Assembly: GCA_036346355.1 (NCBI GenBank)
Contig: CM070571.1
Coordinates: forward strand, 46,272,293-46,336,292
Direction of reading: 5' to 3'
Source of the DNA: Rhipidocladum racemiflorum
Taxonomy: Eukaryota; Streptophyta; Magnoliopsida; Poales; Poaceae
Length of the DNA stretch: 64,000 nt
The notes beneath the pieces were generated by a model that was given only the letters and a program-made list of their open reading frames with translations, ran no database searches and was not told the DNA's origin. The position numbers and the translations under genes are program-made. Positions 46,901 through 59,519 of the stretch are shown in pieces; within the stretch, counting starts at the first letter, position 1; each line of letters begins with the position of its first letter.

Positions 46901-48020
46901 ATCTCAATTAAACTTTCTCTATCAACACAATCACGTAAGTTGTCTTTATACCAGCAATAAATTCACTTTAACTGAATCGATAATTTACTTCACCTCAATT
47001 TGATCCATCTTCTCATTACCGACTTAACATCTTGAACATCCTCGTGGGTCACGTACCCAACCCTTACGGAAGCCACCGTTCTAGACAAAAACAACACCAA
47101 GAAACACCGGCAAGACACAACCACAAATCTTAAGGGAATTCGACCCTCAAACTCCAAAAACTCTAACACGCAACAACTGCTCAACAACTCTCAAGATCTA
47201 CAACTTCCACGAGGGAAGGCAATTGCAAGGAAATTTCCACGAAAAAGGAAAAACCAAGCGATCAACCACAAGCACAACACAATGTTTTCTCCCCAAAACA
47301 GCACATGACAACCAACAAAAACCTTTTTGCCAGAAACCGCCAGAAGAACAACCGGTAAAGACTCATCACCAAACACCTTTCCTTGGTTTCCAACCAATAA
47401 AAACCAAAGAAGCCAACCAAATCGATCACACGAACGGTAAGAGAAATATGAAAGATTCATCACTAACCTTGCTATTTGACTCCAACAAGAAGCCAAAAGG
47501 AACCACAACTTCCATCCACTTTCTAAACCTTGTCGCAAAAAGGCGACGACTCTAACCTATGAGAGACTCCAAACTTCCGGTTGTTGTTTTACCCGACCAC
47601 AACCACCACCATGGCCTCAACCATAGCCACACCACAAGGAAGGTGACCAAAACACTTCGGCACCACAACTCACTTAAACACAATACTCAAATAGCTCTTA
47701 CAAAACAATGACGATAACATCATGCATAATCAAAGCAATAAGCATCTTCAAATTTAGCATTCGACATCAAAACTTAAGTACAACATTTAAGCGCAAAGCA
47801 ATAATACCCATACCCCTTTCCTACTGTGCATCAGAGTGTGTCAAATTTTAAATTAATTAACCATACTATTTCAGATTTTAAGGTTATTGCCCTAAGGCCA
47901 AGTTTTCAAGAGTAGAAACCTAAGCCATGTTTCTACTTTTCCAAGTCACATTTTTAGTTTACTCTAGAGTAATTTGCTGCATTCACATTCCACGGACCTA
48001 AAGCCCGCTCTGATACCAAC
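43909..48020 (-). other. internal region 1 of family N, no recognisable genes
   Basis: The right end has the PBS and the left end a polypurine tract (minus strand AAGTGGGGGAGAA, 43909-43921). Near this tract the minus strand reads GAATTCGGGGTCGAATTCC, like the pol 3' end of gypsy elements with a GGGGACGAATTC motif. Between these, AT-rich DNA has only short open frames. The longest (47538-47191 and 46017-45820, minus) match nothing I know. Homopolymer runs of A or T occur near 44140 and 44500. Confidence 0.75.
48007..48018 (-). other. primer-binding site of family N
   Basis: The minus strand reads TGGTATCAGAGC two bases after the LTR end TGTTACA. It proves the minus orientation of the family and marks LTR 2 as a 5' LTR. 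Confidence 0.9.
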
Positions 48021-50673
48021 TGTAACACCCGGCACCTCACGTGCAGAAGTGCTACCAAAACCTATCTAATTTTCACTAAAAATTTTCGCAAGACCTCCCC
48101 TACTAAGTGGACATCCACTCAGAAGGCAAAAGAGATCACAATTATCAATATAGCAATGATAATTTCAACATGTCATGGAATCAATCAACTATCATGACAT
48201 GTAGGCAATTAACAACTACTAAAAATCCATTCATTAACAACTCAACTTAAATACCACATGATTACACAAATAGATTAACTAGCTACAAATTTACTAATTG
48301 ATTCCAAAAGTCTGAAACATGTCGTGAGACACAGTGGAGGTGCAGCTACGCCCCAAACCCGGCAAGTCGCTCTTCCGAGTACCTAAAAATATTAACAAAC
48401 AAGCGTGAGTTCGAAAACTCAGCAAAGTGCATCGAATCAATATGAATAACAAGTTAGCAATTCCAACCCATCATTAAGAATGTAACTCTTACAAGATTCA
48501 ACCAATACATAAACAATTGTACCGCTACCACTTACCTCATTGCCCTTTTCATACACATACCTCATTGAATCTTTTTGGGTGAGTCCACGACTCGATCCCA
48601 ACTCTTCACAACTCCATTTAACACACAAAACTCAATCGTTAGAGATGCAATGCACATGTATGCTCTTTTTAGATGCACGTACCGGTACTGCCGAGTGCAC
48701 ACCCGTCGGTGTGCACCCTCACGTCCCTTCCATCCCGTGGAAGGTGCCTACTCTTACTGTCTCGCTCCCATTCACCTCGATGAGTGGGACTACGAGGTAG
48801 GACTTTCGTGTTCACTACGTGTGAACACAGAGGCCCGCATCAGAATGGGTCGCCTCTTCTTTTATGAATGCACAAATGCAATTAACACAATTAAATTGCA
48901 TAAACAAACATTTCTATCCTTCCACATGGACATAAATGAATACACACATGGCAATCCATTCTCATATTCATCAATATAATCATCAAATCAACCAAAACAC
49001 TAACAAATACTTAACCTTCATATGCCTCTAATCGATTCACACACACAAGGGACAAATGAATAAATTTATGAACTTAACATTTGCATCAACATAAATATCA
49101 ACATGATGAAAATCACAAAGCAAAGCATGATTCATTCCTTTTAGCATTTAATCGAAATGACACACTTGCCTTCTAATGAGAGGAATGGAGTGGCGGGAAG
49201 AAGAGGTCACTCCCGGCTTACTCCATCTGGAAACATAATCACATACTCAATTCCACAAGATCTAGAGTCAACAAACAACAACAAACCACATAGATACTCC
49301 CTAAGTCAAACTTGCCCCAAATCTGAAATTTCATCCAAAACTGGTTTGAGTTGCCCACTTTGCCAAATTAAAACTATTGCTAAACAACTCCAAATTGAGC
49401 CACCAAAGACATTTTAAGCATCTACTCAGAAAGTTCTAGCTATCTCTAGGCAAAATTAAATCCAAATTCTGCCTCTATCTTGCTCAAAATCACAACTCAA
49501 AATTGAATCTACTAATAGTTGCAATTTGGACAGCAAGGAGGTACAACTTGCATAACTTTCTAATGGTTCAACCAAAATTCAAGTTCTTGGATTCTCAATG
49601 AGCACAAGAGGATGTACTACAGTTACCCCATAGCCAATCATTCAATACTTCAATTTAAAGTCCTCAAATGGCACTCTGAAATTCAGATCAAAGTCTGCAC
49701 ATTCAGAGAATCACCAAACTGGATAGCATGTACTAAAAATTGCATAACTTCTAAATGGTATGGCCAAATTGGGTGTTCTTGAGCTCTATAGAATGTTGAG
49801 AGCACTAGCTACAACTTCTCTGGTAACCAATTAAACAGGAGATGGCTCCAAGATCCTCTAATCAACCTCTGAACATTCATCCCAAAATCTGAACATCCAG
49901 AAAAACAAGTTTCTGGGCAGCAAGTTCAAAACAACATAACTTTTGATTCTTAAACTGAAATCTAACAAACAAGTACATTTTATCAAACTAGAGAAAATAT
50001 CCTACACTTATCTAGGCAAATGAAAAAGCTCAATCGGACTACAAGAAGCTCAAAACAGCAGTTGAACAATTACGCTCGCAAAGAAACCTAATCAGGACAG
50101 TCAACAAGATTTTGCTCATAACTTTTAAACTACCGGACGGATTTTCGAGTTCTTGTACTCCAATTAAAGATAATTCGATTATCTACAACTTTCGCAACAT
50201 ACGGACCCCCAGAAAATGCTTCTAACTAGCTCGAATCGTACCTCAAAGAACAGCACGTAAACCAGCATTTAAAACAAAAACTGGATTCCCTCCAAAAGAA
50301 CTAGCTTTCCCTCCACAAATTTTGACCCTAGGGACCCTAGAACCCTACCAGCCGGCCAAGGACCTCTAGATCTGAGCTCACCAACAACCATCCATGGAGG
50401 AGAACCACTCACCTAGAGGAGGAAGAAAGGGAGGAGTGCTCGAATGAAATTTGCTGCTGTCTTTGTTTGGAGGTGAAGGAGGGGAGCCACTTGGGGTGGA
50501 GAAGGGCACCAAGCTTGAGGAAGAGCACTCCTTGCTGCTGCTGCTAGGAGAAGCCACGAAAATGGGGAAGAGGAGGCTACTTGTAGGAGAAACCAAGGGG
50601 AGACTTGGCTGGTTCGGTTTGGGAGGAAGAAAAGAGAGAGGGGAGAGAAAGAGAGGGATTAGGTGGAGGAGTG
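48021..50673 (-). repeat. LTR 2 of family N, left segment
   Basis: This segment matches LTR 1 from its left end up to the GAGTG target (50669-50673), where element C is inserted. Differences from LTR 1 are few and cluster in CAG/CTG-rich spots, for example 48679-48694, 50070-50085 and 50444-50466. Confidence 0.92.
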
Positions 50674-53600
50674 TGTAACACCCCAAAATTTTTGCTTTTA
50701 TTGAATTCATGTGTGATTTGGCACTTTGGTGAATTTTTGGAATTTGCTGGAATTTATTTGGATTTATTTGGAATTTATTTGAATTTATTACATTTTGAAA
50801 TAATTAAAGAATTTAATTTTGCAAATAAAATTTTGTTGGAAATATTTTATTTGAGTCCAAAATAATCCAAAATATTTTCCAGAATTTTTCTGGAATTTTT
50901 CTGAGTCATTTGCTATTTTTAATGAATTAAATGAATTACTGGGAATTATTTTAAATATTAAATCATCGAAATTCAACTCGGTCGAGTATCGTTCATCCGA
51001 CCGAGTCGGAACCCGAGTCGGACTCGAGTCCGACCCGAGCCAGTTGACTCGACCAAACCAGCTCCAACCCTAATCAATCCCAACCGTTGGATCAAGATCC
51101 AACGGCTGAGATCCGCCTGCACGGCTCGAGCCGTATCCGCCGGATCCGATCGCGCCAGGCGATCGTGGCCGCTGATCGTGCCACGTGGACGGGCCAGGCG
51201 TCGTCTCCGCCGAGTCCGGCCGACTCCGCCGCCGCCGCCGCCGTAGAATTAGGTTTCCGCCTCGCACGAACGCCGAGGCTATTTAAAGCCCTGGTCACGC
51301 CCGAGGTTGCCCTCATCCTTGCGCACCCGTTCCTCGAGCCATCTCGCTGAGCGCCGCCGTTTGCCCGGCGAGCTCGCCGTAGTTGAGCGCCACTCCGCCG
51401 CGGTTTTTGCCTCGCTCGCCGCCGTCGTCGTCTTCCGAGAAGGAGCCCGTAACCGGAACCCGGCCAGGCGCACTGAAGAGACCACTCACTTCGCCGAACG
51501 ACCGAGCGCCGTCGGGCTCGCTCGTCGTCGTCTCCGTCTCCGGTGGCTGCAGCTCCGCTGGCCGCCATCGCCCTCGCGAACTCTGTGCGCGCCGTCCGAT
51601 CTTGATCGTGCGGTTGAGGTGAGTTCACGTGTTCCAAACCTCGATTAGATCTGGACCGCTGGATCAAGATCCAACGGTTCACAATCGCCACGCGCCGTGG
51701 TAGTGATTATTATAGATTAGATCTGGACCGTCCGATCTGGATCGAACGGCCCACGATCATCGAGTAGATTCAACACGTTAACCCTGGATCTAATCGCGCC
51801 GCTGAATTTCAAATCAACGGTCGAGATTGCGCCACGTGTCGGGAAGTTGGACCGACGCGGCCAAGGGCCCACGCTGCAGGCAGTGTAGACGCCGACACGC
51901 GGCCCGCGTGTCGAGGGCCCGCATGTCACGGCCGACTCAGCCTAAGCGCCGACGCCACCCATGACGTCATCGGTGGGTCCCACCACAAGACTGCGGTCGA
52001 GCCTCGCCGACGTCGGGCCGATGACGCTACCCGAGTGGGCCCACATGTCGCTGACACGTAGAATCGTGGACCGAGTCCACGGTGGACCCGAGCCAAGCGT
52101 GGACCAAGTCCATGGACCTACCGACGCCACCAACCAATCGAGGCTGCCACGTGTCCTCGCCGACGCAATAAATGATTTTCCTAAAAGAAAATGATTTAAT
52201 AAATCGGTTTAATAATTGATTTGAATTTCAAAACTTCAAACGCTTATAACTTTTGCGTTTCAACTCCAATTTGAGTGATTCAAATTTCTAAATTTGTATA
52301 AAATTGAGATCTACCTAAATATGAATTTTATTTAATTTTTGGACTAAAGTTTTCCTCTGTAAAATTATTTAATTGATTATTTAAACTTTAAATAATCATA
52401 ACTTTTGCGTCTTAACTCCAAATTTGACGATTCCAGTTTCTAAAAATCCATAAAATTATGTTCTTTCTGTTTATGGATTTTATTTGGATGTTTGGACACT
52501 TTTTGCCTATTGTTTATTTGTGTATTTGCTATTTGCACGCTTTACGAGTAGACGTTGAAGTGCCGGAAGGATTCGAAGGAGAAGTATTGACTCAGGATCC
52601 AACTCAAGACCAAGAGCAAGTACTTTTTGAAGGAAAGTTGTGCTTTGACCATGTTGATCCTATTTTGAAACCTATTTTGATCTAAACTATTGCATGCTAG
52701 TTCAATTAGAAAAATATTTTGTTTAAACATGGGGGTTAGATAAATACCAATTTGCTGTATGACACCTTGATTATTTAAGTATGTGCCATGACCCTTTGTC
52801 ACCTTAGTTGTGGATTACTAGTTGGACATTAGTAAATTGCCAACATGGGTTTTAGACCGTTGTAGTATACTGCTTAGACCTGCTACGTGCTCATAACATG
52901 AATTTGGATAATCAAATGCTAATATTGACTTAATGATATATTGAACCTGTTTTGGAAAAGTATCATGTGATGTTGATGGCACGTGGTGCATGGTAATCAA
53001 CTGGGGTTTGATAAACATTTTCGGCCAACGGGCATGTGGCAAGAGTAATCAGGTGGGCCAGTTGTGGCGTTGGGGATGTTGATTTGGTTCTTCGGGTAGT
53101 CTTGCCCTGGTCACCCTAAGGACTTAACCTTGCAAGCCTTTGAACTGGGTCTAACGTGCAACCACATGTCTGTAATGGGACGGACCTAGTTGACTAAGTT
53201 GCTAATAACGTACCTGTGGGACCTCAGGAGGCCAACTACACCCTTTGTGTAAGTTGTACGGGGGAGCGTACCGGGGCTGAGGCCAGGTACCCATCTAACG
53301 GTTGATTGGCCTAGACTTCGCCTTAGCGAAGGAAGGGTTAGTGCGCAATAACCGGGGAGGACCACTTGTATTGTTAGAGGTTTCTGAAAGACTTTGTTAC
53401 GGGAACTCGCCTTTGTGGTGTTTGACTGTATCTTGTGGGTAAAGTGCATAACCTCTGCAGAGTTTAGAATCTATTCGAATAGCCGTGTCCGCGGTATTGG
53501 ACATCGCCGGGAATTACAAATAAGGGTTAGATTTTCTCAAAAATAACTTTGGTTTGAAAAGTTGGGTTGGTTTAATAATGCAGATGATGGAAATGTGGTT

Positions 53601-54169
53601 TAGGATGGGGAAAAATGTTTATTAAACTTCTTGAAAAGTTATTTACGCTTTACTTATTTCTATCCGCTTTGAATCTACTTATATTACTTGTCAAAAGTCA
53701 AGCATCGCAAATATACCTTGAGCTATTCCTTTGTACCAAGCCATGCATATAGTATATTAGCTTGCATTCTGTGCATGACTTGGTCGAGTACCAAGTACTC
53801 ACCCTTGCCTCAACACAACACCGCTTGAAGAGGAGACTACGCCACCGGAGGAGGAATTTCAAGAGGATCCGTCTCACTTAGGGATGCGAGCCCGATCGAT
53901 TGCCTGTGGTATACTGGATGGCGCCACGAAGCTATTTGATTTTCCGCTGCTATTATTTTTCTCTGAATAAGTTTCGCCTTGCGAGGCATATATTTGTAAC
54001 TTGGCCATAAGGTCGAGTAACCACTTTGGTTATTTAAATAAAGTACTTTGATAATATCGATTGGTATGATTGTGATATTTACCAATGTTAAGACTATGTG
54101 CACTAGCGCGTTCCTGGACTAGTGCTGAATACACAGAGGGTCCGGATTTGCAAATTCGGGGTCCCGACA
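50674..54169 (+). repeat. 5' LTR of element C
   Basis: The LTR starts TGTAACACC and ends GGTCCCGACA (3496 bp). The AT-rich parts are almost identical to the 3' LTR, while the GC-rich zone 50990-51260 differs in many small ways. The acidic block one is 52552-52632 (81 nt), but the donor reads AAGGAAAGT and the block-two acceptor is ACCGC, so the putative splice signals are lost in this copy. Confidence 0.95.
51280..51287 (+). promoter_or_regulatory. TATA box in 5' LTR of element C
   Basis: TATTTAAA is followed by GCCCTGGTCACG and the CCG-rich leader. It is identical in the 3' LTR at 60458-60465. Confidence 0.72.
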
Positions 54170-54173
54170 GAGG

Positions 54174-54185
54174 TGGTATCAGAGC
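54174..54185 (+). other. primer-binding site of element C
   Basis: TGGTATCAGAGC lies four bases after the LTR end and is complementary to the initiator tRNA-Met 3' end. Confidence 0.92.
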
Positions 54186-54389
54186 CATACTTGACTGTAG
54201 GCTCAACCCTAGCTAGAATGGTCGTAGTGAGGATAAAACCTATTTTCTAAAAGCTAAAAAAATTGTCAAGATAAGAAATGACATCTCGACTTATCCCCTT
54301 CTCTCTTTTCTTGTCTCTTGCTGAAATTTTCCCTTACCTTGTCACAATTTAAAAATTCCGAGTTCTTACGTAAAGCACTCTTGTGACAG

Positions 54390-54996
54390 ATGGAGGAAGA
54401 GTTCAACTACGTTGATCTGGGAGTTGGTCACGCCGCGGAACTTTGGCATATGCTGCTGGACTCTTGGAGATTTTGAGAAGCCCCAATACCAAGTGGAAGT
54501 GATCAGACAAGCGGGATTGATCAAGGCTTGTGACGTGAGGATTGAGGTACCTGCTAGGAAAAAGGGCCCAGGCAATCGCCCGATACACTGCACTGCCAGG
54601 AGATCTACAATGCAGATGGGTATCCAAGAAGTATCACGACGAGCAATGCGGCACATTACCCGTATCTACGCCAGAGAATTGGAGAGGACGGTGTTCCGTT
54701 ACCATCCGCAAGCAGCGATAACCTTCTTGACCAAGGCGATTCAGGATGAGGATGCCACGGTCACACAGTTGGCACGATTTGTCGTCGCCCAGGAGGATGT
54801 ACTAGATAATACAAGCAAGGAGCTACAGAAGGCCCGCAAGGAGATCACGACAGAGAAGAACAGATGGCGGGAAGCTCAAGAGTATGTGGCACACCTTCTA
54901 CGAAGGATTGACGAGTTGGAGATGACCTTGTACGGACTGCACCAGAGCCAAGACTCGAGCTACACGAGCCAGATCCAGAGGAGTCGACCTCGATGA
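54390..54996 (+). pseudogene. orf0, extra gene upstream of gag (element C)
   Basis: An ATG at 54390 reads MEEEFNYVDLGVGHAAELW; a one-base change near 54465 shifts to the frame that runs on to 54996 (FEKPQYQVEVIRQAGLIKAC, RRAMRHITRIYARELERTVF, LLRRIDELEMTLYG). The product would be about 200 residues. The second half (about residues 120-180) is rich in charged residues and looks helical or coiled-coil. Element B retains the same C-terminal words, so it is a shared gene of this family and not a chance frame. RIRE3/RIRE8 of rice carry an orf0 at this position, as I recall. Role unknown. Confidence 0.72.
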
Positions 54997-55383
54997 GGAC
55001 ACCGCTTCTTCGACTACCATAGAGGACACGATTCTTTGGACATGGCGATCGTTACGCGCCTATGCCACAAAGACCCGCACCAGGCCGTGGAGGTTTTCGA
55101 TGAGTGAGCATAGGTTCTATAGTGAGACTCCTTCACGAGTCGCGTCATAGAATAAAGAGTCACCCTTTAGGCGTTAGACTCGAGAGTTAGTTCGATTTGG
55201 ATTTGCTTTGTTTCTTTGAGTGTGCAGTATGTGTTGCAAGGCCCTTAGGCATTGTAAGCAGCCATACCAAGTTATTAAATAATAAAGTTGGACCTTAAAG
55301 TTACCCCTTTCGCCCCGCATAAGTTCCATATTACTTGTCTATTCTTGTTTCCCTCTCATCTCTAAACCTAGAGCAAATCGAGG
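54997..55383 (+). other. spacer between orf0 and gag of element C
   Basis: It corresponds to 14612-14993 of element B, with the AATAATAAAG region near 55285. I see no gene in it; polyadenylation-like AATAAA words are present. Confidence 0.55.
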
Positions 55384-56450
55384 ATGGTGAACACCCGTGG
55401 AAACTTTGGAAGCAATGGGAGTGGTTCTCGCCAAAGAAAACCCCAATGATGGAGCACCAGCACCGCTTGGATATGCAGAATTTCGAGCTTTTCTTGCTGC
55501 CTGCACTCAGTTGATGCATGCTATGATGCAACAAATGCAGCACGTCATCGCCAGGCCATCGCTAATCAAGTTAATCATGGACAACGCCAGAATACAAGAC
55601 TATCAGAGTTCATGAGAACCCACCCACCCACTTTCTCTGGGAATGCCAATCCATTGGAGGCCGATGATTGGTTAAGATCAATCGAGAGGAAGCTACACAT
55701 AGCTCAATGCATAGGAAATGAGAAGGTACTTCACGCTTCTCATCACCGGAAGGAACAAAGCCGAATGGTGGGAGAACTTCATGCCACGCAAGAGAACCCT
55801 CAAGATATCACTTGGGAAGAGTTCACACTGCATTCGACAAAGATCACGTGCCTGAAGGAATCATGGACCTTAAGAAGGAGGAGTTCAGAGCATCAAGCAA
55901 GGTAATCACCGGTGGCCGACTACTGAACAAGTTCACACAGCCTAGCACGCTACGCACCGAGGATGTAGCGACAGATAAATCCGCATACCTCGTTTTATGA
56001 AGGGACTTAACTCAGGATTGCAAGTAGGATTGATCACCCACACCTTTCCAGATTTCCAAGAGTTGGTGAATAAGGCGCTTATTCTTGAGGACAAGCGCAA
56101 GGAACTGGATGAGAACAGAAGCGCAGGATGCAACAAAGAAGGATCACGCCAGGAACGCAATACCGAGAGTTGCACCAAATCAATTCTTGATTCCAACCAC
56201 GAGAATGCAACAAGGACACCATCCTCAAAGACCAAGACTCCGCCAATCGTAACTACTGCACTTCAGCCCCGCTAGAAACACTACCTGTGCAACAAGAAGG
56301 AACAGTGAGACGCCGCTACAATCGCAACGAGCCAGACACTTTGCCAACAGCTTGTCCAAAGAAGACAGCAGGAGTGACCCTTCGCTTCAACCTAGGAACC
56401 ACCCCAGCTAGGACGCCAAAGACAGGAGCCACACCCTGCACCGTGGTGAG
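55384..56450 (+). pseudogene. gag: gag of element C
   Basis: ATG 55384 opens MVNTRGNFGSNGSG, as in element B, then hits a stop after 21 codons. The core is recognisable in 55612-55905 (PPTFSGNANPLEADDWLRSI, TQENPQDITWEEF) and in 55997-56275 (GLNSGLQVGLITHTFPDF, LILEDKRKELDENR). The zinc knuckle that should lie near 56290-56355 has lost its cysteines apart from one (RRRYNRNEPDT, TACPKKTAG); in element B it reads CYTCNELGHFSNNC. Gag is therefore not functional as read. Confidence 0.88.
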
Positions 56451-56860
56451 AGGCCGAGTCAACCATGTCACCGCAGATGCACCGCAGAATGCTACTGACG
56501 TCGTCTTGGGTAAGTTACTTGTTAACTCAAGACTGCAATCAGCTTTTGTTTGACTCGGAGCTTCAGATTCGCTTGTTTCGCAAGGCTTTGCTACTAGAAA
56601 TGATTTGAGGATTGCAAGACTTAAGTGCATGCTTTTAGTTCAAACCCTGGTTCCGAACTCCGAATCGAAAGTAGGATGTTCCGGTGAGAATCTTGATAGG
56701 TGGAATAGAGTTCCTAGCAAACCTTATGATTTTGGAGACCTGCACCTTAGATGTCATATTGGGAATGGATTGGTTATCCAAGCACAAGGCCGTATTGGAT
56801 TGTGGACGAAGGACTATCTCAGTTGAGAGCCCGTGTGGGAAGAAAGTGGAATTTCAAGCC
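56451..56860 (+). pseudogene. aspartic protease of element C
   Basis: The segment starts RVNHVTADAPQNATDVVLGKLLVNS. The active site near 56549-56570 has lost one base in the Asp-Ser-Gly codons. The domain end ILGMDWLSKHKAVLDC (about 56750-56805) lies in the next good frame, 56684-57031. Element B has the unbroken equivalent at 13143-13679. Confidence 0.82.
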
Positions 56861-58270
56861 ACTGCAGTTAGAGATGGACAGTTGATGGTTAACAGTACCA
56901 AGGCAATCAGCATAGAGGATGTCCCGGTAGTGAATGAGTACCCGGATGTTTTTCCCAAAGATCTACCTGGTATGCCGCCAGACAGGGACATAGAATTTGT
57001 AATAGAGCTTGTACTGCACAAAGACCGATAGCAAAGAGACCCTATCGGATGTCCACCGAGGAGTTGGTAGAAATGAAGAAACAGCTAGAAGAGTTAATGG
57101 AGAAAGGATTTATCAGACCGAGCTTGTCGCCGTGGGGAGCACCAGTTTTGTTTGTCAAGAAGAAGGACGGAAGTTTCAGGATGTGCATTGACTACCGTGC
57201 ACTCAACGAAGTCACAGTGAAGAATAAGTATCCGCTACCCAGGATTGATGATTTGTTTGATCAGTTGAGAGGAGCCGGAGTTTTCTCCAAAATTGATCTG
57301 AGGTCGGGATACCATCAGTTGAAGATCCGATCGTAAGATATTCAAGATCGCATTCTCGTCAAGATATGGACATTACGAGTTCTGATTATGTCCTTTGGAT
57401 CGATTTAATGCGCCAAATTTTATTTCATGAATATGATGAATAAGGTGTTCATGGAATATTTGGACAAGTTTGTCGTCGTGTTCATAGATGATATCCTAAT
57501 CTACTCCAAGACAGAGTGAACATGCCGAACACTTAAGGCGAGTTTTGGAAAAGCCGAGGAACGACAACTTTTCGCCAAGTTCAGCAAGTGTGATTTTTGG
57601 AAGGACAAGGTGGAGTTTTTTGGACATGTAATGACCGCAAAGGAGTCGCCAGAGATCCAAGCAAAGTAGAAGCTGTGTTACATTGGGAGCACCAAGAAGG
57701 CGTGACCCAGATTCGGAGTTTCCTTGGAATGGCAGGATACTACCGCCGTTTCATCAAAGGCTTCTCGACAATTGCGAAACCTCTTACGCAATCGCTGAAG
57801 AAGGAAAAGAAGTTTGCATGGACGCCAGACTGTGAGAAAGGATTTCAGAGCTGAAGAAGCGATTGACGCCAGACCGGTGTTAGTTCTACCGGATGTTGCT
57901 CAAAGCTTCGATATTTATTGTGACGATCGCGCCAAGGACTTGGATGTGTGCGATGCACGAGAATGGAAAGGTCGTCGCTTATGCATCAAGGCAGCTGAGG
58001 CCGCATGAGGAAAATTATCCGACACATGACCTAGAGTTAGCTGCCGTAGTGCATGCCTTGAAGATATGGCGTCACTATCTGATCGGAAACAGATGTGAAG
58101 TATATACGGATCATAAGAGCCTTAAGTACATATTCACCCAGGCGGATCTGAATATGAGGCAGAGGAGATGGTTAGAGTTGATCAAGGACTATAATGTTGG
58201 GATCCATTACCATCCCGGGAAGGCCAACGTAGTAGCCGATGCCCTGAGTCGGAAAAGCCATACCGTGGGT
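56861..58270 (+). pseudogene. pol: RT and RNase H of element C
   Basis: RT is spread over several frames: EYPDVFPKDLPGMPPDRDIEF (56935-57000), MSTEELVEMKKQLEELMEKG from 57049, KIDLRSGYHQLKI near 57290-57330, and the catalytic FIDDILIYS at 57481-57507. The connection FLGMAGYYRRFI is near 57722. RNase H is damaged at its first aspartate region (57905-57975) but reads well from KVVAYASRQLRP through DLELAAVVHALKIW, YTDHKSLKYIFT and VVADALSRKS (58250). One frame break, next to CGAGTTCTGATTATG, is shared with element A. Confidence 0.9.
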
Positions 58271-59430
58271 ACGTTGCTAGCCACAAGTAAGGATGAGTTA
58301 TGTGAGGATTTTCAGAAAATGAAGATTGAGGTAGTACCTAGGGGATTCTTGGCCGCCTTAGAAGTAAAGCCTACCCTAGAGGATCAGATCCGAGAAGGAC
58401 AGAAGGATGATGACAAGATCCGCAGGATTAAGTCCATCAAGGAGGAAGGCAAGGCAGAGGACTTCAAGTTGGATGAGCAAGGCACGTTGTGGATGAAGGA
58501 TCGCATTTGTGTGCCTAACAAAAAGGAGTTAAAGCAACTGATTCTGGAAGAAGCCCATGACTCTAAGTACTCAATTCATCCCGAAGCGCCAAGATGTATC
58601 AGGATCTCAAGGAGAGATTCGTGGCCGAGTATGAAACGTGAAGTTGCCGAGCATGTTGCATTGTGCGACGTATGCCAGAGAGTCAAGGCAATGCATCAGA
58701 GACCAGCAGGATTGCTACAACCGCTGAAAATACCTGAGTGGAAGTGGGAGGAAATCGGAATAGATTTCATTACCGGTTTGCCAAAGACTCAAGGAGGTTA
58801 TGACTCCATATGGGTTATAGTGGATCGCTTGACTAAAGTAGGCCATTTTATCCCCGTGAAGACCACTTAGGAGATAAATTAGCAGAATTATACATGATCA
58901 GGATTGTCTGTTTGCACGGAGTGCCAAAGAGGATTGTATCGGACAGAGGTACCCAATTTACCTCAAGGTTCTGGAATAAGTTGCATGAAGCCATGGGAAC
59001 CCGTTTGAACTTCAAGATGTACCTTATCATCCATGCAGACGGACTGACAGACATCGAAAGAGTCAACCAGATTCTGGAGGATATGTTGAGAGCTTGTGCA
59101 TTAGCTTATGCTACTTCTTGGGATAAGAGTTTACCGTATGCCGAGTTCAGTTACAACAATAGTTATCAGGCTAGTTTACAGATGTCACCTTTTGAGGCAC
59201 AGTATGGTCGACAATGTCTGAAGACATTGAATTTTAATGAGACAGGCTATCGACGTGTCTTTTGGCCTGATATTCTTCAAGAGGCTGAAGAGCAGATAGC
59301 CATGATTAGGGAAAGGTTGAAGATAGCCCAATCTCGTGAAGAGTTATGGCCGACAATCGTCGCCGAGATTTGAGTTTTGAACCGTAAGACTTTGTATACC
59401 TCGAGTTACGCCTCTCGGGTGAGTTAAGAG
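58271..59430 (+). pseudogene. pol: integrase of element C
   Basis: The frame 57893-58870 continues into integrase: a zinc-binding segment with CDVCQRVKAMH near 58665, the first catalytic Asp in GIDFITGLPKTQ near 58757, and VIVDRLTKVGHFIPV. A break near 58865 changes to frame 58894-59373, which has the second Asp (IVSDRGTQFTSRFW), the catalytic Glu (ERVNQILEDM), and YNNSYQASLQMSPFEA. All three catalytic residues exist, but in two frames. Confidence 0.9.
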
Positions 59431-59519
59431 GTTCCATGCCAAAGGGAAACTCGCACCTGCTATGTTGGACCATTTAAGATTTTGAGTCGCAGAGGCGGTT
59501 GCTTATCACCGGAGTTGCC

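Noticed and set aside
45820..47538. Short frames in family N internal region as possible gag remnants
   Set aside because: No zinc knuckle, capsid or pol motif could be found in any frame, so I do not call genes.
48007..48018. tRNA-like sequence near GCTCTGATACCA (several places)
   Set aside because: These are primer-binding sites complementary to tRNA-Met; no cloverleaf is present around them.
51092..51691. 199-codon arginine/alanine-rich minus-strand frame, also at 60267-60758
   Set aside because: Antisense to the GC-rich leader of element C LTRs; length differs between the two LTRs because of indels.
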